A stretch of DNA of 23,597 nt. It comes from Apostichopus leukothele (taxonomy: Eukaryota > Echinodermata > Holothuroidea > Aspidochirotida > Stichopodidae). Position numbers and translations under genes: made by a program. The stretch spans positions 1 to 23,597 of the forward strand of contig JAAAKB020035074.1 in NCBI GenBank assembly GCA_010014835.2. Reading direction: 5' to 3'. How positions within the stretch are numbered: the first letter of the stretch is position 1; every line of letters begins with the position of its first letter. Positions 15,601 through 21,529 of this stretch are shown piece by piece. The notes beneath the pieces are model-generated. The model was not told the DNA's origin. It saw only the letters and a program-made list of their open reading frames with translations, and did no database searches.

Positions 15601-18378
15601 CTATCAGTCATAATTTGCAAAATATACAACAATTTAAGGAGTTTTGAGACAAGTTTGCTGAACATTGTTGCTGCTAGGACTTTTTGAAAGATAGATGCTC
15701 TTACAACCTCAACAATAAAATTTGTGTTTATCATGCCATAATGTAATTGTATCAAAATAGTGGTTCGGGCCATTTCTACTGTACAGCTAGTTCTGGTTAC
15801 TAACAAGCAAAAAGCCTTGTGCAATGAAGTCATCGAAACCTCAATGCATTTTGCATTCTGGTTTTACTTTGATTTCTTTGTATGTTTCCCTCTTTGCTAC
15901 TCTATTTGGAATGTCTAAAAGCTATCAGAAAAATGTCAGCTTTGTGATCACTTAATAGAATTAGCAAATATATACTATACTTAGGAGAACACCATGGCAT
16001 TAATGTGATAAATATATATGTAAAACTTACTTTGCATACAAAACTGTCAGTTACCATGACATTCTCAGGTTTGATGTCTCTGTGGATGATGTTATTATGA
16101 TGCAGAAATTCAACCCCACTCATGATTTGTTGCATAAAGTAGAGGCAGCGTGGCCAGGGTATATAGGTCTTTCCCAGAATATCTCTCAACTCAGACAGGC
16201 TGTAAGAGCAGAACTCCATGATGATGAAGTTACGATCACGATCACGATAAACACCTTTAATTCCGACCACATGAATGTGAGTAGAAAGCTTTACCAGTTT
16301 CTGTATTTCCTTCAACTGATCTCTGCAACAAGATAAAAACAAACAATCAAAATACAACTAATTTCATTTTACGTACTGTTGCAATATGCCCCATTCCCAA
16401 ACAGTTGAAACCATGGTAACTGTACTGTTATGAATTTTCTTAACCCAAATTGAACAGTATATTCCTGACTTCCGTTTGCTAAAATTGTTGAAGAGAGAGT
16501 CCAACTTAAATATAAACTTGATACATTTGTAGAGAAAGTCAAGTGCATAGCCAGGACTTCATCTAAGGGAGTGGGGCGGATTCAAATGATTGACCTGTCA
16601 ATGAGAGCGCTTTGCTCTATCTGCGTAAAACTAAAAACTAAAATCATTTTATTTTTATGTTTTCTGAGTCTTCCCAACCATCATAAGTGAGCAAGAAGTT
16701 CTTGCGGGAACCGTAGCAGAAGAAGAACCAAAAGGGATAAAAAGCCTGCGTTCTTGCTCCAAAAGTTCAAGTATCACACTAACTGCTGTCTGAGCATTGG
16801 GGTTTCTTGCTTTACCAGCACACTAAATGTATGCATATCCCGATTGACATACAAAGTTCATTCAACTTGAAGCAAGTCCAAATCACATTTTTGTTCAATG
16901 ACCGATGTTACTGGGAGTTAAGTGCGTGAAATGGCTGTCTACTTTCACATACATAATGTACAGGGTTATTGCAGGTGCAGTGATTGTTTACAAACTTACA
17001 AAGTCTATGTAGTGTTACGAACTGAACTTGAAGGGCACTCAAAAATTAAATAATCATTTTGCCGAAACAACATTATCACGAAATGAACAACAGGTGCTTT
17101 ATTGGATTAACATTTAGCCATAAAATATGACCTGACCAAGGGAACCTTTTGACAACCTTGATGGGGACTTGATTGTCCCTCCTGATCCTCTTTTCCCACT
17201 AACCTATAGATCGTCTCGCTTTAACCAACTATAACATTATACACGGTGGTAGCCAAAGCTAGGCCATAGGCTACTACCTAGGCCTATTCATCACAAACAA
17301 TTAGCGATAAAAAGTGACGAGTAAATATCACGTTTTGGCGGGTAGAATTTTAGCCTCACATACCGTAAGGCTTGCATGTAACATAAATCTAACAATACCC
17401 TAATCATTATTGGGAACATTTTCCGACAGTTTGGGGCTTTTTTAAAGCCTTTCCGAAATGAATTCTTTCTTCTTCCCAGAAATATTTTTAGTTGAAAATT
17501 GTATAAGAAAAGACTAGTTGTTGGGTTTTGTATAGCGTGAGAGTGATACAGGTATATCTAGAATGTAATGATCACTGTAGTACTAGTAGTCTTCTACTAG
17601 GCAGTCAGGGCAGGTTTCAAATGTTATTTTACCGTGTAGTTTGTACGTAGTTGGGTACCCGACAGGTAACGCATGTCAGGTACTGGGGTCCAACATTTGT
17701 ACCCAGTATAAACAATAGAATATAGTGTAAAAAGTATTTTATTGTACACTACAGAACGCTTTTCCATAAAAGTATGATGTATGGTGGCCATAGATACATT
17801 TATAAAACAATATATGAATCATAACATATATAATTTACAAAAGCCACGGTGCCCTCTCAAATGTTCTTCATAGATTTAATTGTCGATATGATCATAATTC
17901 TACTGGCTACCATGCCCGTTCATTCCATATATTAGCATGCCTGCAGAGAATTACATAAATACACATGAACAAGAAATCTTTAGAGTAGAAACACAGCCAA
18001 TGCTAAGATTTGAGATAGCTGAGAATCATTTGTTCTATGTCATTTATTTCTGCTGTGCAGTAAATAAGGAAAGTGCAATAAACTTTGGTCAGTACATTCA
18101 GGATACTTACCACTCTCCTGTTAGCAGCTTGACCAATAAAACAAAACGTGAGCTGTGCCCCACCCTGAAGACTTTCCAGGTAAACCAACTCTCAATATAA
18201 ACGTGAATAATTGCACGTACCCTCTTGTTACTTCTTTCGCTGCAACATCACAATTGTGTTTATAGCAATAAGCTTTATACACTTTTGAAAAACCGCCTTC
18301 ACCAATCCTTGTCCACTTTAGTCTGGGTTCGAAGTTTTCCTCTTGTAAAACGAGGCTGGGTTCACCAAAAGCAGCCAT
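444..18378 (-). CDS. Composite kinase / cadherin-like beta-sandwich x2 / U-box-like / TPR gene, 12 exons, 3' end beyond window
   Basis: This is the gene-level model; the exons are listed separately. From the ATG at 18378 the exons are 18221-18378, 16031-16322, 12444-12598, 11024-11073, 9730-9909, 8046-8209, 7058-7262, 5857-6026, 5143-5440, 2498-2583, 1012-1126 and 444-619. All have AG acceptors and GT donors. The phases chain without a break, giving 683 codons and no stop. Predicted domains in order are a Ser/Thr kinase (residues about 20-278), CB domain 1 (about 284-371), CB domain 2 (about 375-467), a U-box-like domain (about 484-535), a polar linker and a TPR-like helix pair (about 640-683, continuing off the left edge). 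The protein looks cytosolic, since I see no signal peptide. The kinase is expected to be active because all core residues are present. The least certain point is the exon 5-6 junction, which may instead separate two genes. I do not recognise a named orthologue. Confidence 0.6.
750..776 (-). other. Purine/pyrimidine tract in intron 11, G-rich on the coding strand
   Basis: The plus strand is almost pure C and T (CCCCTCCTCC repeated), so the intron RNA of the minus-strand gene would contain at least four runs of three or more G. This is compatible with a G-quadruplex or with binding of G-tract splicing factors. It lies about 130 bases upstream of the exon 12 acceptor in the transcript. Confidence 0.5.
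1012..1126 (-). CDS. Exon 11: charged helical linker before TPR region
   Basis: The acceptor ACAATAG precedes 1126 and the donor AAAG|GTAACC follows 1012, with phase 0 in and phase 1 out. It encodes residues 587-624, a Lys/Glu-rich amphipathic stretch (EHSWQKKLQETGIVENVETL, then KNAKQLCKKYRDALPKK). It looks helical and may be the first helices of the TPR superhelix. It is supported mainly by its phase fit to exons 10 and 12. Confidence 0.75.
1127..2497 (-). other. Intron 10, no further feature seen
   Basis: AT-rich sequence between exons 11 and 10. A short plus-strand frame at 2039-2239 has no recognisable features. I see no repeats above a few dozen bases. Confidence 0.6.
2498..2583 (-). 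CDS. Exon 10: linker after U-box-like domain
   Basis: This 86-bp exon has acceptor CATCTTACAG and donor AGAG|GTGAAG, with phase 1 in and phase 0 out. It encodes 28 complete codons (residues 559-586), ending FRPKVLEDRE. It joins directly in frame to exon 11 (EHSWQKKLQE), making one charged helical stretch. No domain is recognised. Support comes from splice sites, phase on both sides and the open frame. Confidence 0.7.
4193..4242. repeat. Short AT-rich tandem repeat (TGAATTTTAT type)
   Basis: TGAATTTTA is repeated about four times with small variations over 50 bases. This is simple-sequence drift inside intron 9. Confidence 0.6.
4664..4805. repeat. Imperfect foldback (nested inverted repeats)
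   Basis: Three nested inverted pairs are visible: CCCCATCTC (4664-4672) with GAGATGGGG (4797-4805), ACCACCCT (4715-4722) with AGGGTGGT (4758-4765), and CTGG (4737-4740) with CCAG near 4755-4758. This could be an old MITE-like element. No target duplication was identified. Confidence 0.4.
5143..5440 (-). CDS. Exon 9: end of CB domain 2 and U-box-like domain
   Basis: The acceptor TTGGTTTAG precedes 5440 and the strong donor AGAG|GTAAGT follows 5143, with phase 0 in and phase 1 out. It encodes residues 459-557. After VYSVTLL and a short helix, the segment FECPVSLAPCYRPLSIAGSD (484-503), then HVFSEPIIEEL and CKQDPLDSSVL, follows the U-box order CPxxL, P..., S.PIIEEL, DPL. U-box folds support E2-dependent E3 ubiquitin ligase activity. 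The spacing is longer than usual, so I call it U-box-like. It could be a diverged RING-type or structural domain. Confidence 0.82.
5441..5856 (-). other. Intron 8, no further feature seen
   Basis: A 416-base AT-rich intron between exons 9 and 8. It holds nothing beyond the splice sites. Confidence 0.6.
5857..6026 (-). CDS. Exon 8: body of CB domain 2
   Basis: The acceptor TTTCAAG precedes 6026 and the donor AAATCA|GTACGA follows 5857, with phase 1 in and phase 0 out. It encodes residues 403-458. The segment contains AVTVNGQDPSSAEISLNIG and LEVTSADGSTKS, which match the middle and last strands of PF12733-type domains (VTVNG, then a V-T-x-x-D-G-x-T-K strand). The domain is completed by VYSVTLL at the start of exon 9, so each CB domain is split by an intron at the same point just after its TK motif or close to it. 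Confidence 0.88.
6437..6965. mobile_element. Non-autonomous hAT-like MITE, about 529 bp
   Basis: The left end reads TAGTGGCGTCAC and the right end, read on the minus strand, reads CAGTGGCATCGC. Ends of the CAGTGGC type are common among hAT elements. Both ends continue into G-rich (left) or C-rich (right) tracts. The flanking 8-mers TTACTCGC (6429-6436) and TTCCTCAC (6966-6973) agree at 6 of 8 positions, which fits the 8-bp target duplication of hAT transposons after decay. It has no coding capacity. It sits in intron 7, ending 93 bases from the exon 7 donor. Confidence 0.6.
7058..7262 (-). CDS. Exon 7: end of CB domain 1, start of CB domain 2
   Basis: The acceptor TTCCTAG precedes 7262 and the donor ACTT|GTAAGG follows 7058, with phase 0 in and phase 1 out. 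It encodes residues 334-401. The C-terminal strand of CB domain 1 reads EVTAEDGTTKIYQI, the family's typical V-T-A-x-D-G-T-T-K-x-Y motif. Domain 2 then opens with LSGIQLSVGELVPVFD. The donor lies only 93 bases from the end of a hAT-like MITE in the next intron. Reading past the donor gives transposon-derived residues, which are not part of the protein. Confidence 0.9.
7263..8045 (-). other. Intron 6, no gene seen
   Basis: This intron of about 780 bases contains several TAGGCCTA-like palindromic words (for example near 7680 and 7858) and no exon-like frame. Confidence 0.55.
8046..8209 (-). CDS. Exon 6: first half of cadherin-like beta-sandwich (CB) domain 1; possible alternative gene start
   Basis: The frame is open from MDDADLEKLTIKPG through FDRSVTEYKVTV to the donor TTTTA|GTAAGC. 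The pattern LxxLxIxPGxLxPxFxxxxTxYxVTV is that of PF12733-type CB domains. Two tandem AG acceptors 9 bases apart (exon start 8218 or 8209) both fit phase 1 from exon 5. Their polypyrimidine tract is weak. The ATG at 8207 has G at -3 and +4 and an in-frame stop 18 bases upstream, so it could instead start a separate gene. Confidence 0.8.
8556..8587. other. Perfect 14-bp inverted repeat with 4-base loop
   Basis: ATGACCATAGAAAT (8556-8569), loop GTTT, then ATTTCTATGGTCAT (8574-8587) pair without a mismatch. Such a perfect stem in decaying intron DNA suggests a recent origin or selection. A foldback slippage product or the tip of a young palindromic insertion are the simplest explanations. Confidence 0.85.
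8745..8811 (+). repeat. tRNA-derived SINE fragment, copy A
   Basis: It contains the B box GGTTCGAATCC, followed by CGGTGGAGGCTGGAAGTTT and TCACTGTTCTGGATTTTCC. The same tail follows the tRNA-like sequences of the two other copies nearby. A recognisable A box is missing, so the copy is 5'-truncated. Confidence 0.65.
8902..9292 (-). mobile_element. tRNA-centred foldback element
   Basis: Arms of about 130-140 bases (8902-9043 and 9162-9292) are inverted copies of each other at high identity. They differ by a few substitutions and a 13-base insertion in the left arm. The centre is a tRNA-like sequence (9066-9136) with an adjoining poly-A run on the plus strand. The inner part of the arms (GCCTACAGTGGAAT, CCTTCCTTACCGG) recurs in direct orientation in copy C at 9332-9471. 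This looks like a SINE captured in, or forming, a palindromic element. Confidence 0.75.
9066..9136 (-). tRNA. tRNA-like sequence, probably a SINE head or tRNA pseudogene
   Basis: On the minus strand, GCGTCCA and TGGAGGC can form a 7-bp acceptor stem with one mismatch. The A box reads TAGCCTAGTGG and the B box GGTTCGAATCC. The anticodon stem is CCGC/GCGG around the loop GTATAAA, putting ATA at the anticodon. The T stem CCGGG/CCCGG is perfect. The D stem pairs poorly, and an ATA anticodon is unusual. Together with SINE relatives on both sides this argues for a tRNA-derived repeat rather than a working tRNA. Confidence 0.4.
9293..9325. repeat. AT-dinucleotide microsatellite
   Basis: Interrupted TATATA repeat directly between the foldback element and SINE copy C. 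Confidence 0.8.
9332..9471 (+). repeat. tRNA-derived SINE, copy C
   Basis: It starts GCCTACAGTGGAAT, as in the foldback arms. It continues through GAGTGTCCATAGC and lacks most of the tRNA middle. It resumes with the B box GGTTCGAATCC and ends with the GGAAGTTCTTTCACTGGTCT tail. It is a plus-strand copy of the same family as copy A and the foldback centre, with an internal deletion between the A-box and B-box regions. Confidence 0.65.
9730..9909 (-). CDS. Exon 5: kinase C-lobe end (helices G-H)
   Basis: The acceptor TTTTTCAG precedes 9909 and the donor CAAC|GTAATG follows 9730, with phase 1 in and out. It encodes residues 220-278. The segment GCWHINPTERKTVQ carries the conserved CW and the Arg (R274) that closes the kinase C-lobe. 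The usual final helix I, about 10-15 residues, would come next. It is not obvious in the following exon, so either the domain is trimmed or a small symmetric exon was missed between 8210 and 9729. Confidence 0.85.
10333..10435 (-). repeat. Solitary fragments of the 145-bp repeat family
   Basis: On the minus strand GTGGAGGTCAAAGGTCA and GGAGGTCACCAGGGGTCA match the core of the tandem repeat seen at 14.3 and 21.5 kb. The piece includes an exact AGGTCAAAGGTCA at 10333-10345. Confidence 0.5.
10477..10517. repeat. Minisatellite of GTACAAT units
   Basis: TACAATG and GTACAA words repeat about five times over 40 bases. Confidence 0.7.
10562..10609. repeat. CA-rich interrupted microsatellite
   Basis: Interrupted CACACA repeat in intron 4. 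Confidence 0.75.
10873..10978. repeat. Tandem duplication, period about 48 bp
   Basis: CAGACTTCTGGTGACCTTTG and CAGACTTCTAGTGACCTTTG begin two adjacent copies. Both continue with ACTGCCACAGAAA and end in CATGAGCTCATCA. The TGACCTTTGAC core resembles the 145-bp repeat. Confidence 0.75.
11024..11073 (-). CDS. Exon 4: 50-bp small exon, kinase helix F
   Basis: This small exon lies between acceptor TTCTTTAG and donor GCA|GTAAGT. It takes phase 2 from exon 3 and gives phase 1 to exon 5, the only arrangement I found that joins them in frame. It encodes SCAMVFYKMITNDDLFC plus the first base of a Met codon. This aligns with the helix-F stretch DIYSFGMVLYEMLTG of typical kinases, with Cys-Ala in place of Phe-Gly. 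It is short but well supported by phase, splice sites and family fit. Confidence 0.85.
11415..11424. other. Assembly gap (10 N)
   Basis: A run of ten N within intron 3. Its true length is unknown. Sequence on either side is not obviously repeated. Confidence 0.98.
11810..12275. repeat. Diverged tandem repeat, about three units of roughly 150 bp
   Basis: Units share TTCCAATAAAGCCCACCCA / CTGTTAAGCCCCGCCCACT / TCCCATAAAGCCCCACCCAT, then TAATGAG, and a segment CATCACC..AAGTATGAACT..GGACATA..GTTGAAGAGA. The first and third units are closest to each other (offset about 297). The middle one is more diverged. It lies in intron 3. Confidence 0.65.
12444..12598 (-). CDS. Exon 3: kinase activation segment (DFG to SPE)
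   Basis: The acceptor ATCCATAG precedes 12598 and the donor ACAG|GTACC follows 12444, with phase 0 in and phase 2 out. It encodes residues 151-201. DFG lies at residues 153-155 (IADFGLAKD). The activation loop runs to GSKLYNSPERW, where SPE replaces the usual APE. Several Ser, Thr and Tyr residues in the loop are possible phosphorylation sites. The helix-F aspartate is D199, in ESDDIY. It is too short to have been found by ORF length alone and was recovered from its splice sites and phase. Confidence 0.9.
12812..12955 (+). repeat. Dispersed repeat, copy 1
   Basis: AACCAGAATGCAAAATGCAT starts a stretch of about 145 bases that matches the minus strand of 15725-15863. Shared words include GAGGTTTC, GCACAAG, AATGGCCCGAA, CACTATTTTGAT and CTATGGCA. 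An AATGCATTTTGCATT-type palindrome lies at its start. Confidence 0.7.
13024..13095 (-). repeat. Solitary fragment of the 145-bp repeat family
   Basis: On the minus strand CATTTGAGGTCACCAGAGGT, followed by CACCTTTG, matches the monomer core found in the arrays. It lies in the same intron as array 1 but in the opposite orientation. Confidence 0.5.
13346..13420. repeat. Minisatellite, about 21-bp unit
   Basis: TATGGGATGTATT followed by CTTA-type spacers recurs four times, the last copy being partial. Confidence 0.85.
13605..13785. repeat. Short diverged tandem repeat, 40-60 bp units
   Basis: AACACTTGAAGCTATTT, AACACCTGGAGCTGTTT, AACACATAGAGCTGTTT and ATCACCCAAAGCTGT each lead into a CATGGAG-type word. 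This gives four diverged units. Confidence 0.7.
13880..14170 (+). mobile_element. Possible small fossil remnant of a retroelement 3' end (tentative)
   Basis: A GC-richer segment contains a proline- and arginine-rich open stretch of about 30 codons of the kind seen at the end of retroelement polyproteins. A non-coding tail with AATAAA near 14161 follows. If it is a retroelement it is only a broken fragment. No terminal repeats were identified and the family is unknown. Confidence 0.2.
14243..14325 (+). repeat. Shared flank plus GT microsatellite before array 1
   Basis: GATGATAATCATAACCTATG and CAGTCATG (14243-14270) match the sequence just before array 2 (21530-21557), with few differences. 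An interrupted (GT)n run follows at 14280-14315, present only in this copy. Confidence 0.75.
14326..14915 (+). repeat. 145-bp tandem repeat, array 1 (about four units)
   Basis: Units begin TGTAAACACGATATCTCAAG at 14326, 14472, 14617 and 14762, with a decayed fifth start at 14907, so the period is 145-146. Each unit contains GGAAGCTTGGACCAATCTCA, a CACATTAAGTAGAAGAAGCC-like stretch, and GGTCATTTGGGGTCACCAG-like sequence. Apparent open frames here, such as 14383-14766, run through the repeat and are not genes. Confidence 0.92.
15725..15863 (-). repeat. Dispersed repeat, copy 2 (inverted relative to copy 1)
   Basis: The minus strand is collinear with 12812-12955, including AATGGCCCGAACCACTATTT and AACCAGAATGCAAAATGCAT. 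Both copies lie inside intron 2, facing opposite ways about 2.8 kb apart. Confidence 0.7.
16031..16322 (-). CDS. Exon 2: kinase helix C to catalytic loop (HRD)
   Basis: The acceptor TTGCAG precedes 16322 and the donor AAA|GTAAGT follows 16031. Incoming phase 2 matches exon 1. It encodes residues 54-150. The helix-C glutamate candidate is E58, in DQLKEIQKL. The hinge region reads IIMEFCSYSL. The catalytic loop is IIHRDIKPENVMV, with H133, R134, D135, K137 and N140. The Lys two residues after the catalytic Asp marks Ser/Thr rather than Tyr specificity. Overall it resembles TKL/RIPK-like or related kinases, but I cannot assign the family firmly by eye. Confidence 0.92.
16323..18220 (-). other. 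Intron 1, no gene seen
   Basis: The intron is about 1.9 kb. A short palindrome, GCAAGAAGTTCTTGC, lies at 16691-16705. TGCATAGCCAGGACTT near 16543, followed by a G-rich run, resembles a MITE end, but no partner end was found. Confidence 0.5.
18221..18378 (-). CDS. Exon 1: start codon and kinase N-lobe (glycine loop, catalytic Lys)
   Basis: The exon starts at ATG 18378, directly preceded by an in-frame TAA, so this is the first possible Met of the frame. The +4 base is G, but position -3 is T, which is only fair initiation context. It encodes residues 1-52 plus two bases of codon 53. The glycine-rich loop IGEGGFSKV lies at about residues 25-33, and the ATP-anchoring lysine is K48 in VAAKEV. 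A short N-terminal segment of about 20 residues precedes the kinase fold and has no signal peptide. The donor is GG|GTACGT at 18220. A 1.9-kb intron follows. Confidence 0.85.
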
Positions 18379-20739
18379 TTAAAGCAATGTAGATGTACAG
18401 TACCGTACTGCAGATAAAATGGAAACGACAATAGATGTTCGTTAAGTTATGAGACCCAAGCGTAGATTACTAGTACGTATGAATATGCAAACCAAGTCAG
18501 TGTGACAGTTTCAAACACTGTTAGGCCTGGTGGAGGAGGTGTGAAGGTTTCGAAATTCTTGCTTGCATGCTGAGCACTTCTTAGAAGCAAAGGAATATGG
18601 AAATAATGGTGAATCAAGGGCTCAAAACTATTTTGCGTTTCAATTTTGCGAATAAAAGTTTTGAGGCGAACGTCATGGATGTGACAATGGGAAGCTGGAC
18701 AGGAAGGGAAAGATGGTTGTGGCAACAAATAAATGGAACAAACAACTTGGAAATTTCAAAAGTGTTTTAAGATACCTTGAGTTTTCTTCTTGGCCTGAAA
18801 TATTGATACTCTTGTACATTATTACACTCATTTTAATATAATTATATTATATAAGATGAATTCCAACATATTTGTCTTTAGTTATACTATAGCAAGACTG
18901 GAAGTATTTCAATCTTGATATTTCATTTCCCTCTTGATGTTTATTTGGAAAAGCTTATTATTGTTCCTCAGTTATCAACACATTGAAGTGAAGGGACAGA
19001 GAAGTGTTCTGAATGTTGTCTGATATACACGCTGAAACCAGTTGTAGGGATCACTTCTTGGAATAACACTGTAAGTAATCGTAAGTAAGCCTGTAATAGA
19101 TATTAAGTATTCCATGTACAGTAAATCCTATCCTACCCTTAGCATATTCTAACTCTATGTTAAAGGTAATGCTAAGTGTAGTCTGTATAACTAAAGCCTA
19201 TAGTAAGTAATGAGACCAGGGATGTGTACTCACATATTCCTGATCTAATGTTTGTGAAGATGCAAGGGAGAAAATAGATCAGTAGAGCACACACATCCAT
19301 GAGGTTTGGTCACCTCTGTCTTGAAGTCTCTACAGTTTCTTACATACATGTATCGAATAATAATAATTGGGGAAAGATAAAATGAGTGCAGTCCTAAGTT
19401 GAAAAGGCCGTAATGGTATTACGATAGGGTATTCTACTTTACCAGTTGTAATTTGTGCATTGAGAATTATCACATTTTCGGGTAATAAATAGGGTTATTT
19501 ACTTGCTAATGATGAGTACATTGATAACACAGCAAATTGATAAATTGGTATACTTACAGTACGGATCTGTCAACAAAGCAATTCCTCACCGATCGGAAAG
19601 TGACGTTACCTTTCACCAAATTGACCGTGCGTTTTCTTATACTACTACTACAGTATGCAGTTACGTACAATCAGGAACATGATGGCTAGAGTTTGGTGTG
19701 GTGCGATGACTGCTTTGAACAAGTTACACATATGTAATGGAACAGAAGTTATTTCAGTGCGGTGAAATTACAGGGGATTCCCCAATCAGTTTTCACACGA
19801 CACTTCGCCTTTCTATTTGTATGGAACATCATAAAGGACATTATTTTCAACAACTCAGTACTAGACTACTAGTACCTCATCAAATTGTGTATCATCGTCA
19901 TTTTATTGAACTGATTCAGCGCCACAGAAAGAAGAGAGTTGGCAATTTTGTTTTAGCAGAGTTGTTGACTTGGGGAATGACTTTTGATTTTAGTCAGATT
20001 CTCGTCACATTGAAATGTGAATTTGATTTAGACTTTGACTTGACTTGCAGATATAATGGCTTGTGAGTTTGCCTTGATTTTATTAACAGTTTGTGCTGAC
20101 AATTACATTATACTTGCAAAGGAAGACGCTTAATTATCGTTATTGCACAAGTGGCTCTAAGTTAAACATTTGTCAGTTTCTATTTAGCATATATCAATCT
20201 GGTACGTGTTAACTACGAATTGAGTATCGATCTTCAGAATACTTGGCATTGACAATAGTATCATCTGAGAATCCTTGACTGCACCAAGTTATGATGTGGA
20301 AAAAAAAGTTTTGCAAGTGATGGTATTGCATCATTTATGTTTAATACGACACCATTCCATACTTCTTGAGAAGTATATGTTTTGATGGTTTCTTAATTGT
20401 GCTATATTATTGTTTTAGCATATAAACATCAACTTTGTTATCTTTTCTGTTATTGTGTGTGTATGGGGTGGGGGGGGGGGGAGGATTCGGGATGAAGAAT
20501 GAAGAGTGCTTTTGCTAATATATGTACAGAGAAATATAGCAATGTTTAGTTTATATGGAATACTGGGTTGATTGTATAAATGGTGATGTATAAGTTTTGG
20601 TTAGAGTATACTGGCCCTGTGGTTAACAGACAGTCTGTATAAAGTCATGATTACCTGTGCTCAGTCAAGGTACTCTGAATGTTGTACTTACATGATTTCA
20701 CCTTAATGTGTTATAGTTTATTATTGCATTCAGAGAGGA
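18379..20739. other. Gene-free upstream region
   Basis: This contains the putative promoter and 5' UTR of the minus-strand gene. I see no clear TATA box near the ATG. A 109-codon plus-strand frame at 19737-20066 has no recognisable domain and a low-complexity end, so I do not call it. A poly-G tract lies at 20465-20481. Confidence 0.5.
20465..20481. repeat. Poly-G tract
   Basis: A run of G with one interruption near its start, on the plus strand. Confidence 0.9.
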
Positions 20740-20869
20740 AGGGGAAACCGAGAGGGACGGGAAACCCGCATGGTCTTTACCCTTGGCACGTTTGACCTTC
20801 CTGTTTCCCGGCCTCGTTAATTCGAACGGTTCCTGTATAAAGAAGTAGGCCTATACAAGAAACGGTTCG
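20739..20869. repeat. Two adjacent inverted repeats (MITE-like hairpins)
   Basis: CGAACGGTTCCTGTATA (20823-20839) pairs with TATACAAGAAACGGTTCG (20852-20869) with few mismatches. Just before it, CCGAGAGGGACGGGAAAC (near 20748-20765) pairs imperfectly with GTTTCCCGGCCTCG (20803-20816). The segment is GC-richer than its surroundings. This suggests a small foldback element. Confidence 0.55.
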
Positions 20870-21529
20870 GACCATTTTCCGGACGTCTTCTTACTTTAGA
20901 AGCCCGTATTTGCAGACAAGGAATGACATAACAAAAAAATAGGACAGCGTCTTGTTTTCTTTCTCACTCATGATTGGTTCATTCAGTGATAGATTGATGA
21001 ATATTAATGATGTTCAGAAGTAGGTAATATTGAACCAATCCTGGATCAGATGCCCCATCACACGTGAAATCTGAGCAGTTTTTCTAAGATGCAAATTAGT
21101 GCACAAAAAGGAATCATCCAGTACTCACGATCTGTATATGAAGGTCAAATCATTTATACCTATTATTGGGTTTCCAATCAGTATTTTGACGTTATTTTAC
21201 AGCGTTTAAAATTGAACTTTGAATTGTACGTATCACGGAGAGAATAAATCAGCTTGAAATCAACATAACTATTTAATCATTTATTTGAGTGGAGCTTATT
21301 GGAGCTAGGTTTCTGAAATAGCCTACCAAGTAATTTTCCGCAGTGGCAACAGATATCAATGCTAATAAACACAAATACCAACAGGGACATTTCTTGTTGT
21401 CACTCCTCCGCAGAATTTAACTTGAATGTCGCATAAGGAAATTCTTTGAATACCAAAAGGGCACATTTTAATTACAAAAATGGGGAAAAAAGTACTATTT
21501 ATTAACAGAAAGGGTCATTTTTGGTTACG
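20870..21529. other. Gene-free AT-rich stretch
   Basis: No exon, RNA gene or clear repeat was seen. Confidence 0.5.

Larger units (their letters stand above)
12599..16030 (-). other. Intron 2, 3.4 kb, repeat-rich
   Basis: The largest intron of the model. It holds an inverted pair of a dispersed repeat, two tandem repeats, a possible retroelement remnant, a GT microsatellite and the first 145-bp array, each listed separately. No kinase exon is missing here, since exons 2 and 3 join in frame within the kinase sequence. Confidence 0.6.

Noticed and set aside
16082-16336. Plus-strand frame opposite exon 2
   Set aside because: It is the antisense shadow of the kinase exon with HRD and helix C.
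16540-16600. Possible MITE end in intron 1 (TGCATAGCCAGGACTT)
   Set aside because: Only one end is seen, with no partner inverted end and no target duplication.
19737-20066. Plus-strand 109-codon frame
   Set aside because: No domain or splice signals recognised, biased low-complexity Asp/Phe end, and it lies in gene-free AT-rich DNA. Chance is likely.
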